Source: Garcia nutans (lineage: Eukaryota; Streptophyta; Magnoliopsida; Malpighiales; Euphorbiaceae). From it: a DNA stretch of 64,000 bases. The DNA lies in assembly GCA_947685225.1 (NCBI GenBank), contig CANTUV010000024.1:29220001-29284000 (forward strand), given 5' to 3'. The notes under the pieces were generated by a model. It was given only the letters and a program-made list of their open reading frames with translations. It searched no databases and was not told the DNA's origin. The position numbers were made by a program, and so were the translations under genes. Every line of letters starts with the position of its first letter. Within the stretch, counting starts at the first letter, position 1. Below, in pieces: positions 34,530 to 45,754 of this stretch.

Positions 34530-34576
34530 CCTACAATATCCTCACCAATAGTGGATTCCCAAATTTCCTTAACCAA

Positions 34577-35330
34577 CTATCGACAATTTGGCTTCCTAAT
34601 CCAGGCATTCTCAAAATGGAAGAGCTTCCTTCGCTTTTGATGATAAGCATTAGAAAAACTCATAAAAAGAGCAACATGATCTGAACATGAAACATCCAAA
34701 TGGTGAACAGTGGCAGCACTAAATAAGCCAAACCATGATTGAGACACCAGACCCCTATCAATTCTTTCCTCAACCCAGTGATTTGTACCCCTTCCACATT
34801 CCCAAGTAAAGAGATACCCAGAAAAGCCTAAATCCACTATACCACAATCCTCGACAGCTTCACAGAAAGCCTTGATCAAACCATCTGGATGACTAGCTCC
34901 CCCTCTCTTCTTAGAATGAGCCATCAACTTATTAAAATCCCCCAATATGCACTAGAAAAGAGGGGACCGACGATGTAAGTCGATAAGCAAAGCCCATGAT
35001 TCAGCATGCCTACTATAATTGGGGTTTCCATAGAAGCCAGTGAAATGCCAATCATCTTTTCCTTTTGCTGAAATTTTAACATTAGTGTGGGAAAAATTTT
35101 AGCATTAGTGTGGGAAAGAGAGTAACTGAGAAGGCTAACCTAATGCATCTCCTTCCAAAGCAATGCCAACCCACCTCCATGACCCCTTGGCTCAACCACA
35201 AAACACCGAGCAAAACCCATATGTTGCCTAACTCAATCCACTGTATGATGACTCACCAATCACCATAATTTCCATAAGAAAAACCAAATTGGGCCTTTTT
35301 TTTTGCTACATAAGGTCCTTAATCTCTTGG
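34577..35330 (-). pseudogene. LINE endonuclease domain (ORF2, N-terminal part)
   Basis: The clearest frame is 34577-34945: MGDFNKLMAHSKKRGG, LGFSGYLFTWECGRG, VEERIDRGLVSQSW, HHLDVSCSDHVALFM. These match the endonuclease/exonuclease/phosphatase fold of plant LINEs, where GDFN and SDH carry catalytic Asn/Asp and Asp-His residues. Upstream to about 35330 the remainder is broken. The enzyme would nick the chromosomal target. Confidence 0.85.
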
Positions 35331-35504
35331 ATTGTAATTAGGTTACCCAGCACATGATAATTCCAGCTTAGGGTATTCATGAGGGAGGGCAAGCCTGAGT
35401 GCTAGGACTTGCCAGACACGAGCTTTTTGGGCCATCAGATATTGGGCCTAGACTATTGCCAGTATTAGAAGGAATAGACTCCAATCTTCCTCATCCATAA
35501 GTCG

Positions 35505-36560
35505 CTATTTTAACCTAGTAGTCACTTTGGGCTCAGCATAAGGGCCTAAAACTGATAGCCCTTTCTCCACATACAGTGCCACATTCCTATCCACTTCCTT
35601 TGAGACTTGCATGTTACCTCTGTTAACTACCACTTCTTTTTCCTTCTCACCCATGATCTCTAAACTATCCACAATTTCCTTAGAAATCAAATAACTACCC
35701 CACTATCAATAACTACCTTATTTTAGTCAGAACATGCACCAATTGACATACCGTTGATCAATATAGGGCCATCCCGCAGCCACTTTTCCCCATGTCGGTT
35801 CTTCTACCTTTGAGATCGAGCACGAATTTAGGGTCCGTAAGGCTTGTCCAGATTGGAAACCCCTGCCTCAAACAGTTTCTTACAAAAGTGATCAAAGTGG
35901 CCGAGCAATCCATAATAGAAACAAAACTGAGGAAGATGTTCATATTGAAAATTAACCCAGGATCAACAACCATTCAACAGTTTGAGCTTCATATGCCTCT
36001 TCAATGCCTTTCTCACATCTAAAGCCACCCTTATCTCATGCAACTTTGCCATCCTCTCATGTAATTAATTGGGTCAACATCTTGATAAGTGCCTATAAAG
36101 TTCCGAATTTGGATTCGTAACTCTTCTGTCATGAAACCCAAGGAAGGTTATGGACTTGAACCGTAAACAGCGGCATTAGGCTGGTTGTTCCCCAAACTCC
36201 AGTTTATGAAATATCAATATGTGATTATCAAGTGTCCATGGACTTTTTAAGTCAAGGTCATGAAAAAATTGAAATAGGAACAAATTGGGAGTAAGAGCTC
36301 TGATATAAACCCCTTTCACTAGCTTCCATAGTGCCGCCAAAGGATTCTTCATGGTTGCCAAATTCACTTCTTTATTTGTAAGAAAGCGCCCCACCAAAAC
36401 CCACATTCCAAACATGATAAAGGGAACTTCAAAGATGCAACATTAACCGCCCCTTCTTCCTCATCCTGCAAACTTATATTACGTAATTTATCCAATAAGC
36501 TATTTCCTCTGTAAGGTTGGAAGAGATTAGCCTGAAAAGATGAGAGTTTAGAAAAGACAA
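35505..36560 (-). pseudogene. LINE ORF1 with zinc-knuckle protein region
   Basis: Pieces in successive frames: LLDKLRNISLQDEEEGAVN at the N terminus, then NKEVNLATMKNPLAALWKLVKG, DSPWTLDNHILIFHKLEFGEQP-type sequence (DUF4283-like), and YEHLPQFCFYYGLLGHFDHFC. The last is a CCHC knuckle in which the second Cys appears as Tyr. Frames shift near 36364-36415. ORF1 protein binds LINE RNA in this family. Frame 35505-35690 belongs to the linker and is not a separate gene. Confidence 0.78.
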
Positions 36561-36711
36561 AACAACAATAGACACATAAACAAAAGGCATGGCTTGCTAA
36601 AAGACAAGACAGAGAACTTGTCAAAAAGCAAAACAAAATGAAATTATTTTGTTATTATAAGCAAGAGAATGCATTTAATGTGGATATTGGGTATAAAATA
36701 TTAGAATTATT

Positions 36712-37020
36712 ACTCCATCCGTTTTAAAAAGGGTATCACATTTCTTTTTTTATATATTTAAAAAATATATAATTAATGTATTGACATTTTATTTAATTAT
36801 TTTTTATGTTTATTTATGTATTTATTTTATATTGAAAATAGTTTAAATTATTATTAGTTTTTTATTTAAAATATGAATTTAGTAGATGATAAAATAAAAA
36901 AAATATTAAATATATTATATAAATAAAAATGAATAATTTTTAAAGTGGATTATCAAGATGGTAGGAGAGATTATGAATAATTTTTAAAGTGGATTATCAC
37001 GATGGTAGGAGAGATTATTA
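36712..37020. mobile_element. MITE fragment with a 44-bp duplication
   Basis: TACTCCATCCGTTTTAAAAAG at 36711 looks like the left end of a Stowaway-type MITE (compare the intact one at 44580). The matching right end was not found. Near its far side a 44-bp unit starting GAATAATTTTTAAAGTGGAT is present twice (36931-36974 and 36975-37018, one difference). It lies directly upstream of the cupin gene and so may form part of its promoter region. Confidence 0.5.
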
Positions 37021-37097
37021 TTTATGTATGAAATTAATAATGAAATATATTTACAAGTTGAAAAATTGCTCACCTCGGAAGAAAATTAGATGGTGAA

Positions 37098-38568
37098 ATG
37101 GCAAACCCTAGGAGGAGCTTAGAGAACTCATTTCAGTTCCAAAATGTGTCGCGATTGTCATCACTTAAGCATTTCTTGAAGAAGCCACACGCTTTCCCTT
37201 TTTTGCTTTCAATCTTTCTCTTGCTCACATGGCTATCTCTCAGACTTCAACGTTCCTATTTCTCTTCTGCTGCTAATCTTCGTGGAAACCGAGAGAGAAT
37301 ATGGAGCAAAGAAGATGATAAGAAGGCCAATTTGGTCAGATTCAAATCTGGGTTGATCCCTTCTTCCATCACCAAAGACAAGCGTGGTTGGCTGTTCGAC
37401 CCTGTCTCTCTTGCCCATCATTATGGAATTAGAGGTTTATCTCCCTCTTGTTGTGTACCGCAGTTTTATTTTTTATTTTTTAAAATTTCTTCATTGTTTC
37501 TTGATTATCTTCCTATTCTACACTCTAATTTTGCTTCATGAAGATCAATTTTGTGGAATTCCCATTTTCTAATTTTGATTTTATTGGCTCTAAGAGTTCT
37601 TATTCTTCAGGCGGAGCAGTGTCTTGTGATTCTTTTCATGTTGGTGAAGTACCGCCTGGCAATGTGAGGGGAAATCACAGACACTATACTTGCAATGAGA
37701 CATTTGTCATTTGGGGTGCCAAAACATTGTTTCGGGTATGATTTCAATTCTCTGCAATGAACAATTCCATTTAGACTGCTCTAAAACTGTGTTTAGGATT
37801 AAGGTTGTTTACTTTGACCAGCTTATGTTCAAGGAGCTTAAAAAATCTTCCCATCTTTGCTTCCTTACTCAGGCTTAAGTTTTTTCTTAATCTGACTAGT
37901 TGATCCTTTGTCCTTTGACAGCGTGAAATTATCTTTCGGGTGTCAGATTTTGTCTTGCAAATTTTTTTTCCTTTTTCATATATAATCTGCAATGCTGGTC
38001 CCTTCTCAAACCTTCATTAGACTCTCAGTATATAAGTTAAAATATGAAATAAACAATGCAATATGTTGTGATTCCTAATTCTCAGGATATCGATGAAGGT
38101 GCTGTTATAGTGTCTGCACTTTGGCCTTTTTTGTCGATGCCGGGTTTATGTGTCCTTTTGCCAGAAATGTATGAAATTAGAATCTATTCCGTTCTCTGGC
38201 TCTTGGAAAAATGCTGATTGTTTTATCACATGATGAAAGGAGGGAGAAGAGTGGATATCGAAAATGAAAATAGAATGGATGAATGCATGAACACAAATGT
38301 CTCAGATAGTTGTTATTCTTTCTTGTAGTTTCCTTACGTTGTTCTTATCATTAAATTGCAGTTGGAAAACAACCAGATAGTTGATAAAGGGTATGCTGAA
38401 GTGATTGTTGGCGCAGATGAAGTTGCTGTAGCAGCTAGTCCAAGTGGAACTGCCCATGTTTTGGTAAATGTAGATCCCATGCTTAGTACCTTTTTTGTTG
38501 GGTGCCAAGATGGCTTGATAAGCTATAACAGTTCGTCTACTGATTTCACTGTTTGGAAAGATGTTTAA
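37098..38568 (+). CDS. Cupin-fold (RmlC-like) membrane-anchored protein, three exons
   Basis: Proposed exons are 37098-37434, 37611-37735 and 38362-38568 (669 bp, 222 residues). Both introns have GT...AG borders. The first is in phase 1 (GIR-G/GAVSCD) and the second in phase 0 (KTLFR/LENN). Residues 1-29 are basic and about 30-50 form one hydrophobic segment (FPFLLSIFLLLTWLSL), suggesting a type II membrane anchor in the secretory pathway. The second exon carries the cupin metal-site motif GNHRHYTCNE (His-x-His...Glu). The third gives ADEVAVAASPSGTAHVLVNVDP and ends FTVWKDV. I recognise this as a conserved plant RmlC-like cupin of unknown reaction; I do not know its substrate. The start is the first ATG of the frame. 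It is the only convincing host gene in the window and its frame is intact. Confidence 0.85.
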
Positions 38569-39109
38569 GTTCACTTGAACTATCTTTGCTGATCTCTGCT
38601 GTTATTTAACTCAATGAGATACAGAACTCTGTTTATGCTTTGTTCAGTATGTCATTGCAGAACATGAGATGATAGCTTATAGCATGTGTATAAACTATAG
38701 AAGAGTCTTTCTGTTTCGTGGATTTTAGTTTTTATCAGCAATTATTCTTCCATTGCCTTTTTGTAAATTGCTCATGTACCCATAATGGGATTTATTTATG
38801 AATAGCTTTAAATTTTGCTGGGTGGCCTTTTGTTTGACAGAAAAAAATGTCAAAAACCTTTATGATAGTCTATGATGTTTTCCTGAAATTGGAGATGCCA
38901 CTGCAACTGTACCAGTTGCATGGAATTTGGAGTATATTGAACTCTTCCATCTTTTCCTTTTTGGGTAGAAAAGAAGAGAGGAGATTCTATGTTTATTGAC
39001 ATGTACGTTTGCATAATCTAATTTTTCAACCTGACTTAAAAATTTAAGAGGAAAGCTTACCAATTTGTTGGGAAATCATCAATTTTTTTTTTATTTTTGA
39101 AAATTTACT
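38569..39109. other. Downstream region of the cupin gene
   Basis: No gene is seen. The sequence holds the likely 3' untranslated region and polyadenylation area of the cupin gene. From about 39110 it changes into decayed gypsy LTR sequence. Confidence 0.5.
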
Positions 39110-39611
39110 AAAAAATTGGTGTTTGGAAGAAAACAAAAGCTCCCCTTCGCTTTTATGGAATTTTGGCCAAGAATAAGAAGAGAGGAAGAAAATGGAGTTT
39201 ATGTTTTAATTTTTTTTAAAACTTAAACAATTAATTATTTTTAATTAATTATTTATTTATTTTAAAAATTATAAACTCAAAATTATGTTTATGTTTATGT
39301 TTTAATTTTTTTAAAAACTTAAATAATTAATTATTTTTATTTATTTATTTATTTATTTTAAAAATTATATTTTTCATCTCCCACTTAAAATTATTTAAAT
39401 TTTAATTATTTAAATAATTTTCACATTTTACTATTCACATGTTGACTTTTACTATTATCTTTGATTTTTATATGTCATTTATATTCCACATATATTTAAT
39501 ATATACAATTTATTTTTCTCACTTCTAAATCTTCATTTCTCCTTTAAATTATTCATTTTAGTTTAATTTAATTTAATTTATTTTATTTTAGCAAATTTTG
39601 CAGATGTTACA
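39110..39611 (-). repeat. Decayed 3' LTR part of the gypsy element
   Basis: It ends GCAGATGTTACA at 39611, directly before a purine tract read on the minus strand, so this is the inner LTR edge. Words at 39115-39185 (GAAGAAAACAAAAG, AATTTTGGCCAAGAAT, AAGAAGAGAGGAAG) resemble 49995-50060, which I place in the matching 5' LTR. Two related AT-rich blocks (39200-39260 and 39300-39365) form an internal duplication. The outer end was not found. Confidence 0.5.
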
Positions 39612-39837
39612 AGTCTCTTCCCCTTAGAAGAATTTTATCCTTGAAATTGTCTGGTATTAGCTCTGAAATAATTGAGGATATTGGTTTCGCATCGTCAACT
39701 CACTTTTTCATGTCGCCTCCTCAATGGAATGATTCCGCCAAAGAACTTTAACTGATGACATCTTATTGTTTCTCAATTCCTTTAACTCATGTCAAAATCG
39801 CCACTGGTTTCTCTTCGTAGGTTAGATTCGAATTCAT

Positions 39838-40280
39838 CTAGATAGATTCTACTGATAAAACATGAGATGAATCTAATCTATACCTCTGAAGCATAGAGAC
39901 ATGGAAGATATTATATATCCAATCCAACTCGGACGACGGAGCCAACTTGTAGGCCATTGGTCCTACTCTCTTTAGTATGTTATACGGCTCAATGAATCGA
40001 GGACTCAACTTTTCTTTTCGATCAAATCTCAGAATCTTCTTCCATAGAGATACATTCAAGAATACCTTATCCCCACACATTGAGCTCTACATCTTTTCTC
40101 TTCAAGTTTGTGTATGATTTCTGTCGGTCTGAAGTTGTTTTCAAACGATCCAGAATTATTTTCACTTTTTCTTCTATTTTTTTTTATTAAATCAGGACCT
40201 ACTAATTTACCTTCTCTAACTTCATCCCAACATAATGATGTTCTGCATTTCCTATCATATAAAGCCTCATAAGGAGCCAT
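39838..40280 (-). pseudogene. gypsy integrase C-terminal region
   Basis: Frame 40056-40280 starts MAPYEALYDRKCRTSLCWDEV, the C-terminal zone of the integrase. Frame 39838-40080 reads GDKVFLNVSLWKKILRF, KLSPRFIEPYNILKRVGPMAY, LDWIYNIFHVSMLQRYRLD. A frameshift separates them. In complete Del/Tekay elements a chromodomain lies about here and guides insertion to heterochromatin. The sequence stops near SHVLS, and I see no complete chromodomain. Confidence 0.82.
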
Positions 40281-40393
40281 TCCAATGCTAGACTAGAAGC
40301 TATTGTTGTATGCAAATTCAACTAAAGATAAGTATCTATCCCAACACTCCCAGTAAACTCAATCACACAGCTCCTCAGCATGTCATCCAAGAC

Positions 40394-40642
40394 TTATATT
40401 ACTCTCTTTGAATGTCCATTTGTCTGCGAATGAAAAGTAATACTGAAATGTAGTCGAGAATCCAAATCATCCTGCAAACTCTTCCAAAATCTGAATGTGA
40501 ACCTTGGATCTCGATAAGACATAATAGAAACTGGGATCCCATGCAATCTTATCACTTCATTAATGTACAACTCAGCTAGCTTGTCTAGTGAGTAATCCAT
40601 CCTAACTGGAAGAAAATGAGCTGACTTTATTAATCTATCCAC
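40394..40642 (-). pseudogene. gypsy integrase catalytic core
   Basis: Reads MDRLIKSAHFLPVRMDYSLD, KLAELYINEVIRLHGIPVSI, then MSYRDPRFTFRFWKSLQ. Relatives have SDRDPRF here, so the second catalytic Asp appears as Tyr and the enzyme would be dead even if expressed. The HSQTNGHSKRVI end corresponds to the usual HPQTDGQSERVI with the catalytic Glu, here Lys. Confidence 0.85.
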
Positions 40643-41059
40643 TATTACTTAGATTACATCATGTTTCCTCTGGATCAAAGGCAGTCCAGTCACAAAATCT
40701 ATGTTCACCCGTTCCCATTTCCACTCAGGAATTGATAAGGGCTGTAGTAACCATGAGAAAACTTGGTGCTCAGCTTTCACTCTCTGACAAGTGAGTCATT
40801 GAGATATGAATTCTGCTATATCCTTTTTCATTCCTGTTCACCAATAGTATCGTTTCAAGTCTAAATACATCTTGATACTTCCAAGGTGCATAACATAAGA
40901 TGATTGATGTGCCTCCTCTAAAATTCTCTTCCTTAATTCTATATCGTCAAAAACACAGTCTATCTTTATACCACACACTGCCATTATTTCTCACATAAAA
41001 ATCCATGCTCTCCCTTTTTTATAGTCCTCCATAATCTTCTGAATTCTTACATCCGTCTT

Positions 41060-41942
41060 TTATGCCTCTTTAGTTTGATTAAGCAGCGATGGTCTCATAT
41101 ATAATTGAGCCATAAGAGCACCATAATCACAAACCTCAAATTTGGCATGCAATTCTCTCAACTCAATAAGCAACACAAGGGTATAGTAAGTCAACCCTGC
41201 CACTGACTTTTGACTCAAGGTGTCTGCAACTACATTAGCATTTCCCGAATGATAATCAATTAAACAGTCATAATCCTTTATTAATTCCAACCATCGCCTT
41301 TGTCGAAGATTCAACTCTTTCTGAACACCTAGACACTTCAAACTCTTATGATATGTGCAAATAAAATATTTCTCTTCATATAAGTAGTCTCCAAATCTTC
41401 AATGCCAAACAATAGCTGCCAACTCCAAATCATGTGTCAGATAATTCAGCTCATGAGGCTTCAGTTATCTAGAGGCATAAGCAATAACTCTACCCTTCTG
41501 CATCAAAACACAGCCTAAACCATTATGTGAAGCATCACTATAGATCACATATGGTTTACCTTCTACAGGTAGAGTAAGAATTAGAGCTTGAGTCAACATG
41601 TCTCTCAACTGCTCAAAACTCGCCTGACAATGATCCGTCTACAAAAACTTCACATCATTCCGAAGTAATCTGGTAAGTGGCGAAGCTATCATGGAAAATC
41701 CCTTTACAAACCGACAATAATATCCAGCCAATCCCAGAAAATTTCTTGTCTCAGTCACATTCTTTGGTGGATTCCAATTCAAAATTGTCTCAACTTTGCT
41801 CGGATTAACTCTAATATCTTCTACTGAAACAACATGTTAGAGAAAAATCACCTGATCTAATCCAAAATTCACATTTAGATAACTTGTCATATAATTGTTT
41901 CTTCCTCAATGTTTGCAATACAATTCACAAATGCATGTCATG
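41060..41942 (-). pseudogene. gypsy RNase H and polymerase C-terminus
   Basis: Frame 41060-41341 reads LNLRQRRWLELIKDYDCLID, YHSGNANVVADTLSQKS, the end of RNase H before the integrase. From 41342 to 41942 the polymerase thumb and the rest of RNase H can be followed in broken frames, with stops throughout. Confidence 0.8.
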
Positions 41943-42536
41943 TTATTCATTACTACAAGAGTACACCAAAATATTATCAATAAATACCACTACAAACTGG
42001 TCTAAGTACGGCCTGAACACTCGATTTATTAAATTTATGAATGCCACTAGTGCATTAGTCAATCCAAATGGCATCACTAAAAATTCATAATGGCCATATC
42101 TTGTACGGAAAGCAATCTTAGGCACATTTGTATCTCTAACCCTCAATTGATGATATCCGGATCTCAGATCAATCTTAGAAAATACCGTCGCTCCCTTCAA
42201 CTGATCAAAGAGATCATCAATGTGAGGTAATGAGTATTTAATTTTAATTGTCACTTTATTCAGCTGCCCATAGTCAATGCACAACCTCAAAGCTCCATCA
42301 TTCTTCTTTACAAATAATATCGGTGCTCCCCACGGTGACACACTAGGGCGAATAAATCCTTTATCAAGCAACTCTTGCAATTGCATATTCAACTCCTTTA
42401 ATTTTGCAGGTACCATTCGATAAGGGGTAATAGAGATAGGAGTGGTACTCGGCATCAAATCGATACTAAATTTCACTTCTCTCTCAGATGGTAGACCTGA
42501 CAACTCATCGGGGAACACATTCGAAAACTCAGCCAC
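41943..42536 (-). pseudogene. gypsy reverse transcriptase
   Basis: A 197-residue piece: [76 protein letters not shown] with the first catalytic Asp, [11 protein letters not shown], then [12 protein letters not shown]. The active-site FIDD is changed to FIDN, removing a catalytic Asp by a single G-to-A transition. The frame ends soon after. Confidence 0.92.
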
Positions 42537-42931
42537 TGTAGATATACTATCAAGTTTTGGCCCTACCGTTATGGTATCTACAACATGAGCTAGATATGTT
42601 TAACACCCCTTCCAAATCATCTTTTTAGCTGATATAGCTAAAATAAGCATGAATGTGAAGTGTCTCTGCTCATTAGATATCACTATATCTCTCCCATCAC
42701 GTGTTTTCAGAGTAACATTTTTTGACAGTCTACTACTAACCGATATCTGGATAACCAATCCATACCCAGAATAAGGTCATAATCTCTTAAAGATATTTCA
42801 ATTAGATCATTGAGAAACTCCTCATCATGCACTACAATTGGATTGTCTCGGTAGACTATTAACTACCATACTGTGCCCTAAAGGGTTGATAACTAACACA
42901 TCAAATCCTAAGGACTCTGAATGCACATTAC

Positions 42932-43387
42932 TCATAGACAAAATGGATGCACTGATGTATGAATGCGTCGATCATGGTCTATCAATGCATAAACTGAAGT
43001 GCCAAATAAAGAGAAAATATCAACTATCACGGCTAAATCATCTGACTGTCTCTGCATCACATACACTCTCTGTGATGATCCTGCTTGCTCTGATCTACTA
43101 GTCCCTGCTACAGATCCTCCTCTATGATTGAATTCAGATCTGCCACCTCTAGCACCACCTCTACCTCCACGACCTTCTCTAATACTAGGTCTAGAAGCAG
43201 CTGTATCTATCTGTTTGTCGTCTGGTGGTGGCTTTGAACAATCTCTGATAAAATGATCTGGTGACCCACATATAAAATAAACTGCTGATGCCCCTGCCCT
43301 CCAACAAACATCCCCATATGCCCTACCACAAATAGCACAGGTGGGTGGAGTAACTCTTTGTGATACTAGAGTCGGGATACTAGCCAC
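42932..43387 (-). pseudogene. gypsy zinc knuckle and protease region
   Basis: A CCHC knuckle, CYFICGS-like with DHFIRDC (here FICGSPDHFIRDC), is preceded by PPTCAICGRAYGDVCW and followed by a Gly/Arg-rich stretch. The protease start SLFGTSVYALIDHD lacks the usual D-S/T-G active site. It overlaps the gag frame 43366-43575, so a frameshift lies between them. Confidence 0.8.
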
Positions 43388-44304
43388 TGAAATTGCAAGT
43401 CTCTGTCTCTGTCTCTGTCTCTGTCTCTGTCTCTGCTACTGAGATCCCCTACTAGGCTGCCCCTGGCCTCTGTCAAACCTCTGTGAAAGGCCTCATCTAC
43501 CTCTCTTTCATGACAAAGACCCTGTGTCTGACTGGGATCTCTTGTCTCTACTCTCGACTCTGACAGCCGTTGCAAGTTCCTAGGCCTTTTCTATATTTCT
43601 GGCAGCTACAACCATCTTGAAAAAATCTTTATACTGTAATGCTACCACAAGACACATAATAGATGGTCTTAGACCCTCCTCAAATCTCTTGCATCGATCC
43701 ACATCATCCTTCAGGACATTACCCGCATACTTGCTCAACCGGAGAAACTCCTCATAATCTGTCACAGTTTTCAGACCCTGCTTCTAATCTATGAACTCTC
43801 TTCTCTTCCTGTTTTTGTAGTCCCTGTGTGTATACTTTTTCCCAAGCTCTCTCTGAAAATCAGCATAGGTAAGCACGGGAGGTTGCTCCATATCTCGGGG
43901 AATAGTCTTTCACCAATCGTAGGCGTCCCCCCTGCAGAAGAGATACAACATAATCAAATTTATCTTTTGCAGTCTTCTGGAGTTGTATGAAGACTCTCTC
44001 AATCCTGCCTAGCCATTGCTGTGCCTCGGCTGGGTCAATAGTGCCAAAGAAATCTGTAGCTTCGTGCTTTTGCAGCTTGTCATACTTTTTAATATGTGGA
44101 GGCGGCGGCGACGGCTGCTACTGGGGCTTGACGGAGTAGCTTCACCATCTGCTGCACCCAGACCGGTGGAACACCCGGTCCTACTGGTCCAACTGGCATT
44201 AATGCCGATGTCTTTTCAGCAATCTCAATATTAGCTCCAGCTCTAATCTCACCTGGAGCAGCACTCTCTATACTCTCCTCTAACTTACACCCTCCAGACG
44301 CCAT
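43366..44304 (-). pseudogene. gypsy gag
   Basis: The start is at 44304 (MASGGCKLEESIESAAPGEI). Broken frames continue to FLRLSKYAGNVLKDDVDRCK and RFEEGLRPSIMCLVVALQYK (43580-43765), the usual end of the gypsy gag domain. A (CTGTCT)n microsatellite at about 43400-43435 encodes an Arg-Asp run absent from relatives as far as I know. Confidence 0.8.
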
Positions 44305-44467
44305 ATCAACCTATGTCTGTAAACACAACAAAGATTATCACATTAGGGACCAGTTGAAATCACTTTTAAAATTCCATTAGGGACCAATGCAGATGCATAT
44401 ATGACATATTAAAATCATTTTAAAATCTCACTTGCTCTCTCTAAAACCAACCTAGGTCGAGAACCTC

Positions 44468-44518
44468 AAACTTAGACTCTGATGTCAAAATAAACTTAGA
44501 CTCTGATGTCAAAATAAA
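44468..44518 (-). promoter_or_regulatory. Decayed, duplicated primer binding site of the gypsy element
   Basis: The plus strand has CTTAGACTCTGATGTCAAAA twice in tandem (about 24-26-bp period) just before the LTR start TGTAACGC at 44519. Its reverse complement TGACATCAGAGT is a mutated form of TGGTATCAGAGC. The flanking GTCGAGAACCTCAAACTTAG matches the corresponding leader of the coding-free elements (13700-13722). Confidence 0.75.
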
Positions 44519-45697
44519 TGTAACGCTCTTATACCTTATATATGTACAATATTTATAACCCGTATAAGTATAATACTTACTCCCTCCGTATCATTTACAT
44601 AGGAAAAATTTTCTTTTTTGGTGTATCTTTTATATAGAAAATATGTCATTTTAGGTAAATTTTGGGGAGTGGAATGAGACAAAATACCATTTATACCCTT
44701 GTCTTAAAAGTTTAATTTGAGGGATGTTTTTTTTAGGGGTATTTAAGTAAATAGAGATGAAAAAAGTAAAATTTCCTTAATTTTCGTGTCCATTTTGCTT
44801 TTCCTATATAAATGATACGGAGGGAGTATATAGAATATAAGAATGTTATCATCTTTGACAATTATGAAATTTTTCATAATTACAAGAAAACAATTAAAGC
44901 TTATAAATGTACTTTAACAAGTTCATAAGTGAAAATATGTAAATAATTTAATTATAAAATACAAATTTTTAAGATAAATTTTTAGAAAAAATTCGCTAGA
45001 GTTCTAGCTGTATTTTAGACTTCTTAAAAAAAATCAATAACTCAATCTGCATAAAAATTTTACACTCCCAAATTCATACATTCAAATATCCACTAATTCA
45101 TTATCCTCCAGTATTTTCTCAAAATCACACAAGCATATATAAATGCGTATTTAATACACACACACACACACAAACTTCACACTTATCCCAAAACTTTATA
45201 ATTTACAACATTTTGAAATATGCATAAATAGTGTATATAATTAAAACAAGTTTTATAAGTAGATGTTTACATACTGGCAACTGGCTAAGGTCCCGTAGTA
45301 AAAATACAAACTTTACAACAAAGTTCTGAATTCCTAAACCTGCCCGGGTCCAGATTTGAAGTTAGAGAGAGAGAGAGAGAGAGAGAGAGATCTAACAATA
45401 CAAACTTTACAATTGGTTTACGATCTAATTTGGCCGCACCAGAGACCGTAATTCCTTCTGTGTTTTTAAGGTGTTTCTTCCTTCAGCATTTGTGCGATTG
45501 CACCATTTGTGGAGCGGTTGCACGAGGCCTAATTAGTTTAGTGCCTATAAAACAAACTTGATGGAAATAATTAGCATACATCAATTTGATTGCAAATAAT
45601 TAAAATAGAGTTAATTGTCCAACAATTATTATCACCATCATCATCATCATCACCATCAACTTTTCTAACAAACACCACCTTATACTTAATATATATA
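44519..45697 (-). repeat. 5' LTR of the gypsy element, first part
   Basis: It starts TGTAACGCTCTTATACC, close to the LTR start TGTAACACTCTGATACC of the coding-free elements. It contains a MITE (44580-44826), a (CA)n run at about 45157-45172, a (GA)n run at 45365-45390, a CATCAT run near 45635 and (TA)n near 45690. The LTR appears to continue at 49494-50657 after nested Tat-type LTRs. The exact left border of the nested block is unclear (45697-45760). Confidence 0.65.
44580..44826. mobile_element. Stowaway-like MITE
   Basis: A 247-bp element with terminal inverted repeats CTCCCTCCGTATCATTTA and its near-perfect complement (AAATGATACGGAGGGAG), flanked by the dinucleotide TA on both sides (44578-44579 and 44827-44828). 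TA duplications and CTCCCTCC ends are typical of Tc1/mariner-derived Stowaway MITEs. It carries no gene and sits in the gypsy LTR. Confidence 0.9.
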
Positions 45698-45754
45698 TAT
45701 ATATATAGGTTAAGGATTTTGAGTGAGGTGAGGGCTTAAAAATAATAATGTTTT

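Larger units (their letters stand above)
32880..36560 (-). mobile_element. L1-type LINE, truncated and broken
   Basis: Minus-strand order: ORF1 with nucleic-acid-binding domain and zinc knuckle (about 36560-35750), endonuclease (about 35330-34577), linker and reverse transcriptase (34529 to about 32880). No LTRs are present. The 3' end is lost: the thumb-region words IFLLPETLRR and GIRWMNWDD are recognisable at about 32890-32990, and then unrelated AT-rich sequence begins. No poly(A) tail or target duplication was seen. All frames are broken by stops and shifts. Confidence 0.85.
39612..44518 (-). mobile_element. Ty3/gypsy retrotransposon body, Del/Tekay-type, broken
   Basis: Minus-strand order is gag, zinc knuckle, protease, reverse transcriptase, RNase H, integrase and a C-terminal region, which is the gypsy order. 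Wording in the polymerase and after the integrase (GDKVFLNVS, KLSPRFIEPYNILKRVG, FHVSMLQRYR) is that of Del/Tekay-like chromoviruses. Both edges are visible: purine tract at 39612-39627 and a decayed primer site at about 44495-44518. The leader next to the primer site matches that of the coding-free elements, so this is a decayed relative of their likely helper. Numerous stops and loss of catalytic residues make it inactive. Confidence 0.9.

Noticed and set aside
38086..38200. Possible extra exon of the cupin gene after TTCTCAG
   Set aside because: It reads in frame for a while, but the protein without it (KTLFR-LENNQIV) matches the conserved cupin reading, and the candidate has no good donor site. 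Kept only as a question.
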